A program made the position numbers and the translations under genes. From assembly GCF_014635665.1 (NCBI RefSeq), contig NZ_BMDG01000002.1, positions 62,001 through 126,000 of the forward strand: DNA of 64,000 nt, written 5' to 3'. Every line of letters begins with the position of its first letter. The first letter of the stretch is position 1. The notes below the pieces were generated by a model that was not told the origin of the DNA, made no database searches, and saw nothing but the letters and a program-made list of their open reading frames with translations. Below are positions 33,867 to 42,128 of the stretch, piece after piece. Source of the stretch: Isoptericola cucumis (GTDB taxonomy: Bacteria; Actinomycetota; Actinomycetes; Actinomycetales; Cellulomonadaceae).

Positions 33867-34706
33867 TCAGGCGAGGGCGTCGCGGACGGCCCGCGCGACC
33901 GCGTCGGGCCCGGCGCCGGGCTCGAGCACCGTCACGATGACGCGGCGCCCGTCCGAGCCCGACGTGCGGGTCCGGACGGCCGGGGCCTCGTCGGCGGGTG
34001 CGTCGGCCGCTCCGCGCGCGGGCTCGGCGGGCTCGACGGCCGGGGCGGTGTCCGGGGCGTCGTCGTCCGACCGGGGGAGCGGGTGGACCGCCGCCCGGCG
34101 CAGGTCGAGGAACGCCTCCTCGAGCTCGGGCCGCAGGTCGAGGTGGGGGTTGCGCAGCCACCGGCGCAGGATCGCGTTGTGGACCGCGACGACGGACGCG
34201 GCGAACGCGATCGACATCGTCGTCATGGAGCGGTCCGGGGGCAGCGTGTCGCGCAGGTAGGCGGTGAAGGCGCGCTCGTAACGGTGCGTCGTGACGAGCT
34301 CGCGGTCGCGCAGCGCCGGCACCTGCTGCAGCAGCGTGTGCCGGGCGATCGACGTCTCCCGCTGGCCCACGTGGTGGTCGAAGACGAGCCGCGCCGCCCG
34401 GCACACCTCGAGGTACGGGTCGGTCGCGGGGTCCCAGGCGCGCTCGGGCGCGCGGCCGTTCTCCTCGCTGGCCCGGGCCTCGGGCCGGGTGGCGGCGAGC
34501 ATGACGACCACCTCCTCCAGCAGGAGCTCGTGGTCGGCGAAGATCACGTCCTCCTTGGAGCGGAAGCGGCGGAAGAACGTGGCACGACTGACCTGCGCGG
34601 CGTCGGCGATCTCCTCGACGGTGGTCTGCTCGTATCCCTGGCGCGAGAACAGGTCGATGGCTGCGTCGACGGCCTGGGCGTGGGTGTGCGTCCGGACGGC
34701 GGTCAT
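33867..34706 (-). CDS. TetR-family transcriptional regulator
   Basis: A 279-aa regulator. The HTH (about residues 8-55) shows AAIDLFSRQGYEQTTVEEIADAAQVSRATFFRRFRSKEDV. It is longer than usual because of an acidic, Ala/Pro-rich segment (about 215-250) before a short C-terminal extension (RRVIVTVLEPGAGPDAVARAVRDALA). Its ligand and targets are unknown. Two small hairpins lie between it and the riboswitch (CGCCGG/CCGGCG near 33800; TCCTGC/GCAGGA near 33820) and may insulate the two. Confidence 0.85.
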   Translation of the reverse strand: MTAVRTHTHAQAVDAAIDLFSRQGYEQTTVEEIADAAQVSRATFFRRFRSKEDVIFADHELLLEEVVVMLAATRPEARASEENGRAPERAWDPATDPYLEVCRAARLVFDHHVGQRETSIARHTLLQQVPALRDRELVTTHRYERAFTAYLRDTLPPDRSMTTMSIAFAASVVAVHNAILRRWLRNPHLDLRPELEEAFLDLRRAAVHPLPRSDDDAPDTAPAVEPAEPARGAADAPADEAPAVRTRTSGSDGRRVIVTVLEPGAGPDAVARAVRDALA

Positions 34707-34771
34707 GGGCAGGAGGCTACTCCGCACCGCGGCCGTTCCCCGTACCCGTCCGGTGGCGGTCGGTGTCGCGG

Positions 34772-35956
34772 TCAGGTCGTCAGCCGGTAGAACCGGAAGA
34801 ACGAGAAGTCGTCGATCGGCAGCACCTCGACCCCGGAGTAGCCCGCCTCGCGGGCGTACCGGCGCAGCGTCGCGGGGCGCAGCACGGTGCCCGTGCCGAC
34901 CGACGGGGTGCTCGACAGCCCGTCCGGCAGGCAGACGAACAGGCTGTACCCGTACATGAGGCGGTCGACGTCGTCGGCGGGCGCCCGCAGCTCGTCGGCC
35001 ACGGCCTCGTCCATCACGACGACGACGCCGTCGGGCCGCACCGCGCGCCGCACGGCGTCGAGCACGGGCACGGGCTGGGGCATGTCGTGGACGCACTCGA
35101 ACGCGAAGGCGGCGTCGAACGGGGCCGCGTCGCCGGGCCCCTCGCCGAGGCCGGCCGCCAGCGCCGCGGCGTCGGCCAGGTGGAACGTCACCCGGTCGGC
35201 GAGCCCTGCACGCGCGGCCGCCTCGCGGGCGGCCGCGACGGACGGCGCGTCGACGTCGACGCCGTGCAGCCGCGCCGCCGGGTAGGCGCGCGCCAGCGCG
35301 AGCGTCGACCACCCGAAGCCGCAGCCGACGTCGACGACCCGGGCGCCGGGCCGGGCCAGCACGTCGTGCACGGCCGGCACCCCGGCGAGCGCCGGGGCGA
35401 GGCGCAGGTCGAACCACGGCCGGTTGGCGCCGGCCTGGGCCTGGCGGGCGTCGTCGCCGAGCTGCTCCCACGACACCCCGCCGCCGGCGCGGTACGCCGC
35501 GAGCAGGTGGGGCAGCTGGGGGCCGATCGCCGCGAGGAACCGTGCGAGCGGGGCCGTGTACGCGAGGGACGAGGCGTCGGTGAGGACCTCGGCCTGCGCC
35601 GGCGGGAGCGCGTACGCGCGGGCGCGGCCGGCCGCCGGCGGGTCGTCCGGCGGTCCCAGCACGGCGCCGTCGTCGGCGACGACGAGGATCCCGGACGCGG
35701 CCTGCTGCTCGAGCCACTCGCGGGCGTACCGCTCGACGGTGCCCGTCGTCGCGGCGAGCGCGCCGGACGTGAGCGGGCCGGAGTCGACGAGCGCCCGGTA
35801 CCACCCGAGCCGGTCCCCGAGGTGCACCGCGAGCAGGTCGATCGCGCCGAGGGTGGCGGCCAGGAGCCGCTCCGCGAACTCGTCCACGCTCGGTGACGGT
35901 GACGGTGACGGTGGCGGGACGGAGGTGTCGGCGGGGGCGTCGTCGGTGGTGGCCAT
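34772..35956 (-). CDS. Class I SAM-dependent methyltransferase
   Basis: A 394-aa protein. An N-terminal winged-helix-like dimerisation region (about 25-160) precedes a methyltransferase domain with motif I VVDVGCGFGWSTLALARAYP (about 208-227), LHGVDVDAPS (motif II), and FDAAFAFECVHDMPQPVPVL. This layout resembles O-methyltransferase-type enzymes and similar 'methyltransferase 12' proteins. A (GACGGT)n microsatellite near 35895-35911 encodes a Ser-Pro run at the N-terminus. Substrate unknown. Confidence 0.82.
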   Translation of the reverse strand: MATTDDAPADTSVPPPSPSPSPSVDEFAERLLAATLGAIDLLAVHLGDRLGWYRALVDSGPLTSGALAATTGTVERYAREWLEQQAASGILVVADDGAVLGPPDDPPAAGRARAYALPPAQAEVLTDASSLAYTAPLARFLAAIGPQLPHLLAAYRAGGGVSWEQLGDDARQAQAGANRPWFDLRLAPALAGVPAVHDVLARPGARVVDVGCGFGWSTLALARAYPAARLHGVDVDAPSVAAAREAAARAGLADRVTFHLADAAALAAGLGEGPGDAAPFDAAFAFECVHDMPQPVPVLDAVRRAVRPDGVVVVMDEAVADELRAPADDVDRLMYGYSLFVCLPDGLSSTPSVGTGTVLRPATLRRYAREAGYSGVEVLPIDDFSFFRFYRLTT

Positions 35957-36090
35957 GGGTGCCTCCGCGCGCGTGCCCGCGCCGGCCGCGGACAGGCCGG
36001 GCGTCGCGGGCGGCGGCGCCCCTCTCGACGCTAGACCCCGGGACGACGGCGGTCGACGCCCGGGGCGGGTGACTTCGGTGGCGACGCCCG

Positions 36091-36309
36091 TCAGCGATCG
36101 GAGGGACGGCCCCGGCGCTGCTCGTCGAAGCCCGCGTCGGGACGCCGCGCACGCTGCAGGAACCGGATCTCGCGCACGGCGATCCCGGCGGCGAGGGCGA
36201 ACGGGATCCACGCCCACACCCGGCCGCGCAGCACGAGCACGAGCATGAGGACGGCGACGACGACGGCCCCGACGACCGTCGCGACGCTCGACCACTGCAC
36301 CTTGCGCAC
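36091..36309 (-). CDS. Small two-helix membrane protein
   Basis: A 72-aa protein with two hydrophobic segments (about 8-28 and 32-46) and a basic/acidic C-terminal tail. Not recognised. The GTG start has TAGGGT 6 nt upstream (36316-36321), the same leaderless arrangement as its divergent neighbour, which supports it being real. Confidence 0.6.
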   Translation of the reverse strand: MRKVQWSSVATVVGAVVVAVLMLVLVLRGRVWAWIPFALAAGIAVREIRFLQRARRPDAGFDEQRRGRPSDR

Positions 36310-36315
36310 GGGGCG

Positions 36316-36399
36316 ACCCTACCGAGGTCCGCCGTGCAGGGCGGGCACCGGACCGGGGCGGGCCGACGACGCACGGCGTCCCGACGGCGTGGGTAGGGT
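36316..36399. promoter_or_regulatory. Divergent leaderless promoters
   Basis: TAGGGT occurs on the minus strand at 36316-36321 (6 nt before a GTG) and on the plus strand at 36394-36399 (7 nt before a GTG), giving back-to-back promoters about 70 nt apart. Confidence 0.6.
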
Positions 36400-36406
36400 G
36401 GCGAGC

Positions 36407-37060
36407 GTGACCTCCGTGACCACGACGCCCTCGCCCGAGACCATCTCCGACGGCGGCACGGTGCCCGTCGTCGACGTCTTCGTCGACCCGTTGTGTCCGT
36501 TCGCGTGGATCACGTCGCGGTGGGCGCTCGAGGTGGCCGCCCAGCGCGAGCTGCGGCTCACGTTCCGGCTGATGAGCCTCTACCTCCTCAACGAGGGGCG
36601 TGACCTGCCGGCCGACTACCGCGCCAAGATCGACGGCTCCCGCGGCATCGGCCGCGTCGCGGCCGCCGTCCAGGCCGACCACGGCCCCGACGCCTTCTCG
36701 GCCTTCTACACCGCCGTCGGCACGCGCATCCACCCGCAGGGCCGCACCGACCTCGACGCCGTCGCGGCCGAGGGCCTCGCCGAGGCGCACCTGCCCGCGA
36801 GCCTCGCCGACGCCGCCACGAGCGACGCCTACGACGACGCGCTGGCCGCGTCCCACCGGGCCGGCATGGCCCCGGTGGGGGAGGACGTCGGCACGCCCAC
36901 GCTCCACGTCGACGGCGTGGCCTTCTTCGGCCCCGTCCTCACGCGCGTCCCGCGCGGCGAGGACGCGCTGCGGGTGTTCGACGGCGCCCGGGCGCTGGCG
37001 TCGTTCCCGGAGTTCTTCGAGCTGAAGCGCTCCCGCACGAGCGACCCGACCTTCTCCTGA
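36407..37060 (+). CDS. Rv2466c-family thioredoxin-fold protein (mycothiol-linked)
   Basis: A 217-aa DsbA/thioredoxin-fold protein. The active-site region VFVDPLCPFAWITSRWALEV (about 24-43) matches the family of the mycobacterial mycothiol-dependent nitroreductase/reductase Rv2466c, and GTPTLHVDGVAFFGPVLTRVP is the cis-Pro region. Here the motif is C-P-F-A, so the second Cys of the CxxC is absent and only a monothiol (mycothiol-exchange) mechanism is possible. GTG start, leaderless. The LLM oxidoreductase follows 79 nt later. Confidence 0.83.
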   Translation: MTSVTTTPSPETISDGGTVPVVDVFVDPLCPFAWITSRWALEVAAQRELRLTFRLMSLYLLNEGRDLPADYRAKIDGSRGIGRVAAAVQADHGPDAFSAFYTAVGTRIHPQGRTDLDAVAAEGLAEAHLPASLADAATSDAYDDALAASHRAGMAPVGEDVGTPTLHVDGVAFFGPVLTRVPRGEDALRVFDGARALASFPEFFELKRSRTSDPTFS

Positions 37061-37139
37061 CTCCCGTTCACTCCCCGTTCCGACCCGCGCGGGCCGCCGG
37101 CCGCGGCAGGCCCGCCCCACCACCGAGAGACGGACTGAC

Positions 37140-38063
37140 ATGACCCTCGACCTTCGTGTCTTCACCGAGCCCCAGCAGGGCGCCACCTACGACGACCAGC
37201 TCGCCGTCGCCCAGGCGACCGAGAAGCTCGGCTTCAGCGCGTTCTTCCGTTCCGACCACTACCTGGCGATGGGCGGCGACGGCCTGCCCGGCCCCACCGA
37301 CTCGTGGACCACCCTCGCGGGCCTGGCGCGCGACACCTCCACGGTGCGGCTCGGCACGCTCGTGTCGTCGGCGACGTTCCGGCACCCCGGGGTGCTGGCC
37401 GTCCAGGTCGCGCAGGTGGACCAGATGTCGGGCGGGCGGGTCGAGCTCGGCCTCGGCGCAGGCTGGTTCGCGCGCGAGCACGAGGCGTACGGCATCCCGT
37501 TCCCCGACAAGCGGTTCGGCCTCCTCACCGAGCAGCTCGAGATCCTCACGGGGATGTGGGCGACGCCGGCCGGCGAGACGTTCTCCCACCACGGCACGCA
37601 CTACACGCTCACCGACTCCCCGGCGCTGCCGAAGCCGGCCCAGGAGAAGCTTCCCGTGATCGTCGGCGGCGGTGGCCCGACCCGCACCCCGGCGCTCGCG
37701 GCGCGGTTCGCCGACGAGTACAACCAGGGGTTCCCGGAGCTCGACTCCGTCGCGCCGCGCATCGGCGTCATCAACGACGCGCTGGCCGCGGCCGGCCGCA
37801 CGCCCGAGTCGCTCGTGCAGTCCGTGGCGCTCGTGCTCGCCGTCGGCAAGGACGAGGCCGAGTTCACGCGCCGCGCCGCCGCGATCGGGCGCGAGCCCGC
37901 CGAGCTGCGCGAGCACGGCGTCGCCGGCACGGTGTCCGAGGCCGTGGACCTGCTGGGGTCGCTGCGCGACCAGGGCGTCCAGCGGGTCTACCTGCAGACG
38001 CTGGACCTGCAGGACCTCGACCACCTGGACCTGGTGGCGCGCGAGGTCGCGACGCAGCTCTGA
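37140..38063 (+). CDS. LLM-class F420-dependent oxidoreductase
   Basis: A 307-aa luciferase-like (alpha/beta barrel) protein of the F420-dependent type. AQATEKLGFSAFFRSDHYLAM, STVRLGTLVSSATFRHPGVLA, VELGLGAGWFAREHEAYGI and PVIVGGGGPTRTPALAARFADEYN are characteristic. It probably transfers hydride between F420 (or FMN) and an unknown substrate. A short hairpin follows its stop (38070-38089). Confidence 0.87.
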   Translation: MTLDLRVFTEPQQGATYDDQLAVAQATEKLGFSAFFRSDHYLAMGGDGLPGPTDSWTTLAGLARDTSTVRLGTLVSSATFRHPGVLAVQVAQVDQMSGGRVELGLGAGWFAREHEAYGIPFPDKRFGLLTEQLEILTGMWATPAGETFSHHGTHYTLTDSPALPKPAQEKLPVIVGGGGPTRTPALAARFADEYNQGFPELDSVAPRIGVINDALAAAGRTPESLVQSVALVLAVGKDEAEFTRRAAAIGREPAELREHGVAGTVSEAVDLLGSLRDQGVQRVYLQTLDLQDLDHLDLVAREVATQL

Positions 38064-38069
38064 GCGTGC

Positions 38070-38089
38070 GCCCGGCCGTCGGGCCGGGC
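38070..38089 (+). terminator. Hairpin after the LLM oxidoreductase
   Basis: GCCCGGCC-gtcg-GGCCGGGC, an 8-bp perfect stem starting 7 nt after the stop. No U-tract. Confidence 0.55.
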
Positions 38090-38195
38090 TCACGGGTGTG
38101 GGTACTCTGTGCGGCGGCAATCTTCACCGGACGTTCACGGGCGAGCGGCTGGGTGAGCACGGCGGCCCGCACCGGGCCCGACGGACGGAGCACCT

Positions 38196-39512
38196 ATGAG
38201 CCTCGGCTGGACCCTGCACGGCGACGGCAAGCACGTCGGACCCGGTGACGTCGTCGCCCCCGAGGAACGGATGAGCTGGCCGCGCACGATCGGCATCGGC
38301 ATGCAGCACGTGGTGGCGATGTTCGGCTCCACGTTCATCGTGCCGCTCATCACGGGGTTCTCGCCCGCGACCACGCTGTTCTTCTCGGCGATCGGCACGG
38401 CGCTGTTCCTGCTGGTCACGCGCAACCGGCTGCCCAGCTACCTGGGCTCCAGCTTCGCCTTCATCGCGCCGATCGGGGCCGCGACGGTGTCGCACGGGCA
38501 GTCGGTGGCCGTGGGCGGCATCCTCGTCACGGGCCTCGTGCTCGCCGCGATCGGCACGGTGGTGCACTTCGCCGGCGCGCGCTGGATCGACGTCGTCATG
38601 CCGCCGATCGTCACCGGCACGATCGTCGCCCTCATCGGCCTCAACCTGGCGCCGGCGGCGTGGGACAACTTCAAGCTGGCTCCGGTCACGGCGGTGATCA
38701 CCCTGGCGGCGATCATCCTCGTGACGGTGCTGTTCAAGGGGATCCTGGGGCGTCTGTCGATCCTCGTCGGCGTGGCGATCGGGTACGTCGCCGCGCTGCT
38801 CCAGGGCGAGGTCGACTTCACTGACGTCGAGCGGGCGGACTGGTTCGGCTTCCCGCACTTCGTCACGCCGTCGTTCGACCCGGCGGTGCTGGGGCTGTTC
38901 GTCCCCGTGGTGCTGGTGCTGGTCGCGGAGAACGTGGGCCACGTGAAGTCCGTGGCGGCGATGACGGGCAAGAACCTCGACCACCTCACGGGCCGCGCGC
39001 TGTTCAGCGACGGCATCGCGACCACGCTCGCGGGCGTGGGCGGCGGCTCCGGCACCACCACGTACGCGGAGAACATCGGCGTCATGGCCGCCACGCGCGT
39101 GTACTCGACGGCGGCGTACTGGGTGGCCGCGGCGACGGCGCTGCTGCTGTCGATGTCGCCCAAGTTCGGCGCGCTGATCGCCACGATCCCCGCGGGCGTG
39201 CTGGGCGGGGCGACGACGATGCTCTACGGGATGATCGGCATCCTCGGCGCCCGCATCTGGGTGCAGAACCGGGTGGACTTCGGCGACCCGGTGAACCTGA
39301 CGACGGCGGCCGTGCCGCTCATCATCGGCATCGCGAACTTCACCTGGGTGGTGGGGGACCTGACCTTCGAGGGAATCGCGCTCGGCACGGCCTCTGCCCT
39401 GGTGATCTACCACGGGATGCGGGCGGTGGCCCGGTGGCGCGGCACGGTCGCCGAGCCGGCGTCGCCGGCGTCGGCCCCGGCCGGCAGCGAGACGGACGGC
39501 ACCCGGCGGTGA
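38196..39512 (+). CDS. uraA: Uracil/xanthine permease (NCS2 family)
   Basis: A 438-aa symporter with about 12-14 helices. The NCS2 signature is visible: GVGGGSGTTTYAENIGVMAATRVYS (about 284-308), with the conserved Glu/Asn/Thr, preceded by VAENVGHVKSV (helix 8 Glu). Most likely a proton-coupled uracil importer; xanthine is possible. It complements upp at the window start. TACTCT at 38103-38108 is a possible -10. Confidence 0.88.
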   Translation: MSLGWTLHGDGKHVGPGDVVAPEERMSWPRTIGIGMQHVVAMFGSTFIVPLITGFSPATTLFFSAIGTALFLLVTRNRLPSYLGSSFAFIAPIGAATVSHGQSVAVGGILVTGLVLAAIGTVVHFAGARWIDVVMPPIVTGTIVALIGLNLAPAAWDNFKLAPVTAVITLAAIILVTVLFKGILGRLSILVGVAIGYVAALLQGEVDFTDVERADWFGFPHFVTPSFDPAVLGLFVPVVLVLVAENVGHVKSVAAMTGKNLDHLTGRALFSDGIATTLAGVGGGSGTTTYAENIGVMAATRVYSTAAYWVAAATALLLSMSPKFGALIATIPAGVLGGATTMLYGMIGILGARIWVQNRVDFGDPVNLTTAAVPLIIGIANFTWVVGDLTFEGIALGTASALVIYHGMRAVARWRGTVAEPASPASAPAGSETDGTRR

Positions 39513-39521
39513 CCCGGCGGC

Positions 39522-39552
39522 CGGGCCCGACGTCGTCGGACGGTCGGGCCCG
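39522..39552. terminator. Bidirectional terminator between uraA and LytR_C gene
   Basis: CGGGCCCGAC and its perfect complement GTCGGGCCCG (39522-39531, 39543-39552) with an 11-nt loop that can add three more pairs. It sits between convergent genes. Confidence 0.7.
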
Positions 39553-39557
39553 TGCCG

Positions 39558-40205
39558 TCAGGCGGCGGTCTTGACGGCCTGCGCCGGCTTCTCCGCCGGG
39601 ATCGGGGTGATCTCGTCGGCGGCGAGGCAGCCCTGCACGTCCTGCATGGGGGTGTCGGCGGTGAGCAGCACCTGCTCCTCGTCGAGCGGCGGGCTGTACC
39701 GGTTGCCGACCAGCAGGTCGACCGACGCGCCCTTGCGGTCGTCGAGGACGAGCCGCACGTCCGGGATCTGCGCCGCGACGGTGTAGGCGCGGGTGATGCC
39801 CTTGGTGCCGAACCGCAGCTCGGACTCCTCGACCTGGCTGTTCATGTTGCCGGTGGAGGTGACGTTGAAGCCCCGCTCCTCGAGGACCTCGGCGTTCGCG
39901 TTCGCGACGCCGCCCGTCTCGGAGGCGTTGAACACGCGCACCTTGATCTTCTCGTAGGCCACGGGCAGGGCGCCGTCGGGCTGGCCCTCCACGGGCGGGA
40001 GGCAGGGCTCCGGCTGCGGCACGGCGGCGACCGGCGTGTAGACAGGCCTGGAGAACGGGGTGCTGATCGCGCCGGAGTACGCGGCGAGCGCGCCGAGCGC
40101 CGCCATCAGCAGGAACGCGATGAGGAGCCCGAAGACGACAGCCTGACGCTCGTGCTCGCGCCGGCGGCGCGCCACGCGCACAGGGTCCTGGGCTGGTGAT
40201 GTCAC
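39558..40205 (-). CDS. LytR_C-domain membrane protein
   Basis: A 215-aa protein. A short basic N-terminus (RRRREHERQ), one transmembrane helix (about 23-45) and an extracytoplasmic LytR_C domain (KVRVFNASETGGVANANAEVLEERGFNV, about 87-114, then LVLDDRKGASVDLLVGNRYS). LytR_C accompanies LCP wall-polymer ligases but also occurs alone, as here. It probably acts at the cell wall. It is downstream of, and likely co-transcribed with, the 98-aa gene at 40243. Confidence 0.83.
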   Translation of the reverse strand: MTSPAQDPVRVARRRREHERQAVVFGLLIAFLLMAALGALAAYSGAISTPFSRPVYTPVAAVPQPEPCLPPVEGQPDGALPVAYEKIKVRVFNASETGGVANANAEVLEERGFNVTSTGNMNSQVEESELRFGTKGITRAYTVAAQIPDVRLVLDDRKGASVDLLVGNRYSPPLDEEQVLLTADTPMQDVQGCLAADEITPIPAEKPAQAVKTAA

Positions 40206-40242
40206 GCGAAGAAACTACCTGAGTTCGGCCGTTCGGGACGGG

Positions 40243-40539
40243 TCAACGGACTGTGAGGACGCGCGCATGCAGCACCGGGCGCTGTTGCAGGGCGGCGCGC
40301 ACGGCGCGGTGCAGGCCGTCCTCGAGGTAGAGGACGCCCTCGTACTCGACGACGTGGGCGAAGAGGTCGCCGAAGAAGGTGCTGTCCTGGGCGAGCAGAT
40401 GGTCGAGGTCGAGCGTCCGCTTGGTCGTGACCAGTTCGTCGAGCCGCACCTGCCGCGGGGGCACGTCGACCCAGTCCTTGGCACTCACGTGCCCGTGGTC
40501 GGGGTACGGACGGCCGTCCCCCACGGCCTTGAAGATCAT
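40243..40539 (-). CDS. Conserved actinobacterial protein (VapB-like in annotations)
   Basis: A 98-aa soluble protein (MIFKAVGDGRPYPDHG; DLDHLLAQDSTFFGDLFAHVVE; LYLEDGLHRAVRAALQQRPVLHARVL). It matches a small, highly conserved actinobacterial family often labelled 'VapB family antitoxin'. No PIN toxin or other toxin gene adjoins it, so a toxin-antitoxin role is doubtful. It lies 37 nt upstream of the LytR_C gene. Confidence 0.75.
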   Translation of the reverse strand: MIFKAVGDGRPYPDHGHVSAKDWVDVPPRQVRLDELVTTKRTLDLDHLLAQDSTFFGDLFAHVVEYEGVLYLEDGLHRAVRAALQQRPVLHARVLTVR

Positions 40540-40712
40540 GGCTGACATCGTAGGGGGCTTGCCCGGGGCTCCCGGCGGCTCGCTGCGCGACACGGACACG
40601 ATTCGGACACAACTCCGGACCGTGCCGGGCGTCCCGGAGCCGTCCTGGGCCCGTCGAGGTGACCGGTTGACGCCGCGTCCCGGGGACGGGCAGGCTGATT
40701 CCTGCACGGCCG

Positions 40713-40726
40713 TGGGAGCGCTTCCA
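40713..40726 (+). promoter_or_regulatory. CebR/CelR-type operator
   Basis: TGGGAGCGCTTCCA differs at one position from the palindrome TGGGAGCGCTCCCA bound by the LacI-family cellulose-utilisation repressors CebR (Streptomyces) and CelR (Thermobifida). It lies 65 nt before the GH6 start. Cellobiose would be the expected inducer. The repressor gene is not in this window. Confidence 0.85.
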
Positions 40727-40790
40727 CACCGGTGGGTCGGCAGGAGGCGCGCCGCGGCACCGGATCGGCATCGGGTCAAAGGAGATCTCC

Positions 40791-42110
40791 ATGTCCGTCG
40801 TCACCCGTCCCACGTCCCGGCGAGCCGCGCGCGGCGCCGGCGCCCGTCGGCGCCTGGCCGCGGTCGCGGCTCTCGCCGGCCTCGGCCTCCTCGGCGCGTC
40901 GTCGGCCGCCGCGTCGCCGCCCCCGCCACCGGACCCCGCGCTGTGGGTCAACCCGGACAGCACGACGCTCGAGCACGTCGCCGAGCTCGGCCTGACCGGC
41001 GACGCGCGGGACGACGCGCTCGCCCTCGCGGGCGTCCCGTCCGCCTCGTGGTTCACCGGCGGCACCCCGCGCGAGGTGAAGCAGCAGGTCAAGGAGGTCG
41101 CCGTCGGCGCCCATGCAGCCGGCGAGGTGCCCCTGCTCGTCGCCTACAACCTGCCGTTCCGCGACTGCGCGCAGTACTCGGCCGGCGGGGCGACGTCGCT
41201 CGAGGAGTACACGGCGTGGATCGACGGCTTCGCGAAGGGCATCGGCAACAAGCAGGCGATCGTGGTCCTCGAGCCCGACGGGCTGGGGATCATCCCCTGG
41301 TACACGACGTTCGAGGGCACGCAGGAGTGGTGCCAGCCCGCCGAGGCGGACCCGGAGACGGCGGCCGCGGAGCGGTTCGCCATGCTGAACCACGCCGTCG
41401 ACACCCTCGGCGCGCTGCCGGGCACGAAGGTCTACCTCGACGGCACGAACACCAAGTGGCTCAACGTGGGCGACAACACCGACCGCCTGGTGAAGGCCGG
41501 AGTCGAGCGGGCCGACGGCTTCTTCCTCAACGCCTCGAACTACCAGTACACCGAGAACTCCGTGGCGTACGGGCGATGGATCTCGTCGTGCCTCGCGCTC
41601 GTCACGCAGGCCGGCGGGGCGCTCGGCGACTGCGGGAACCAGTACTGGAACGGCGGCCCCGCGAACGGCTGGGAGGGCGTGGAGATGTCGCACTACGGGC
41701 GATGGACCTCGGGCGACCCGGACCCGGCGCTGGACACGGCCGGCGTGGACTCGCGCTATGCCGAGCAGCTCGGCGGCGTCGAGCCCACGACGGGCTTCGT
41801 CGTCGACACCTCGCGCAACGGGCAGGGGCCGTGGGACCCGGCGACGTCGGAGAACACCTATGCCGACGCCGAGGACTGGTGCAACCCGCCCGGGCGCGGG
41901 CTGGGCGTGCGCCCCACGCTCGACACCGGCGAGCCGCTGGTCGACGCCTACCTGTGGATCAAGGTGCCGGGGGAGTCCGACGGCCAGTGCTTCCGTGGCA
42001 CGGGAGGCCCGCTCGACCCCGAGCGCGGCATGGTCGACCCGCCTGCCGGGCAGTGGTTCGTCGAGCAGGCCGACGAGCTGGTCGACCTGGCGGCCCCGCC
42101 CCTGGGGTAG
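40791..42110 (+). CDS. Secreted GH6 cellulase (single domain)
   Basis: A 439-aa exported glycoside hydrolase family 6 enzyme, which cleaves beta-1,4-glucan with inversion. The signal peptide (about 1-42) has an Arg-rich start (RRRLAAVAALAG), possibly Tat. Catalytic motifs are YNLPFRDCAQYS (Asp125) and LEPDGLGI (Asp163, likely proton donor), then VDTSRNG and PGESDGQC. Cys pairs fit the usual GH6 disulphides. No carbohydrate-binding module or linker is present, unlike Cellulomonas fimi CenA. Strong ribosome site AAAGGAG at 40778-40784. Regulated through the CebR-type box. Endo- versus exo-activity cannot be decided here. Confidence 0.93.
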   Translation: MSVVTRPTSRRAARGAGARRRLAAVAALAGLGLLGASSAAASPPPPPDPALWVNPDSTTLEHVAELGLTGDARDDALALAGVPSASWFTGGTPREVKQQVKEVAVGAHAAGEVPLLVAYNLPFRDCAQYSAGGATSLEEYTAWIDGFAKGIGNKQAIVVLEPDGLGIIPWYTTFEGTQEWCQPAEADPETAAAERFAMLNHAVDTLGALPGTKVYLDGTNTKWLNVGDNTDRLVKAGVERADGFFLNASNYQYTENSVAYGRWISSCLALVTQAGGALGDCGNQYWNGGPANGWEGVEMSHYGRWTSGDPDPALDTAGVDSRYAEQLGGVEPTTGFVVDTSRNGQGPWDPATSENTYADAEDWCNPPGRGLGVRPTLDTGEPLVDAYLWIKVPGESDGQCFRGTGGPLDPERGMVDPPAGQWFVEQADELVDLAAPPLG

Positions 42111-42128
42111 CAGGCGGCCGACGGGTGG

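Noticed and set aside
40243-40539. Toxin-antitoxin module suggested by VapB-like naming
   Set aside because: No PIN-domain toxin or other small partner adjoins the gene; its downstream neighbour is a LytR_C wall protein.
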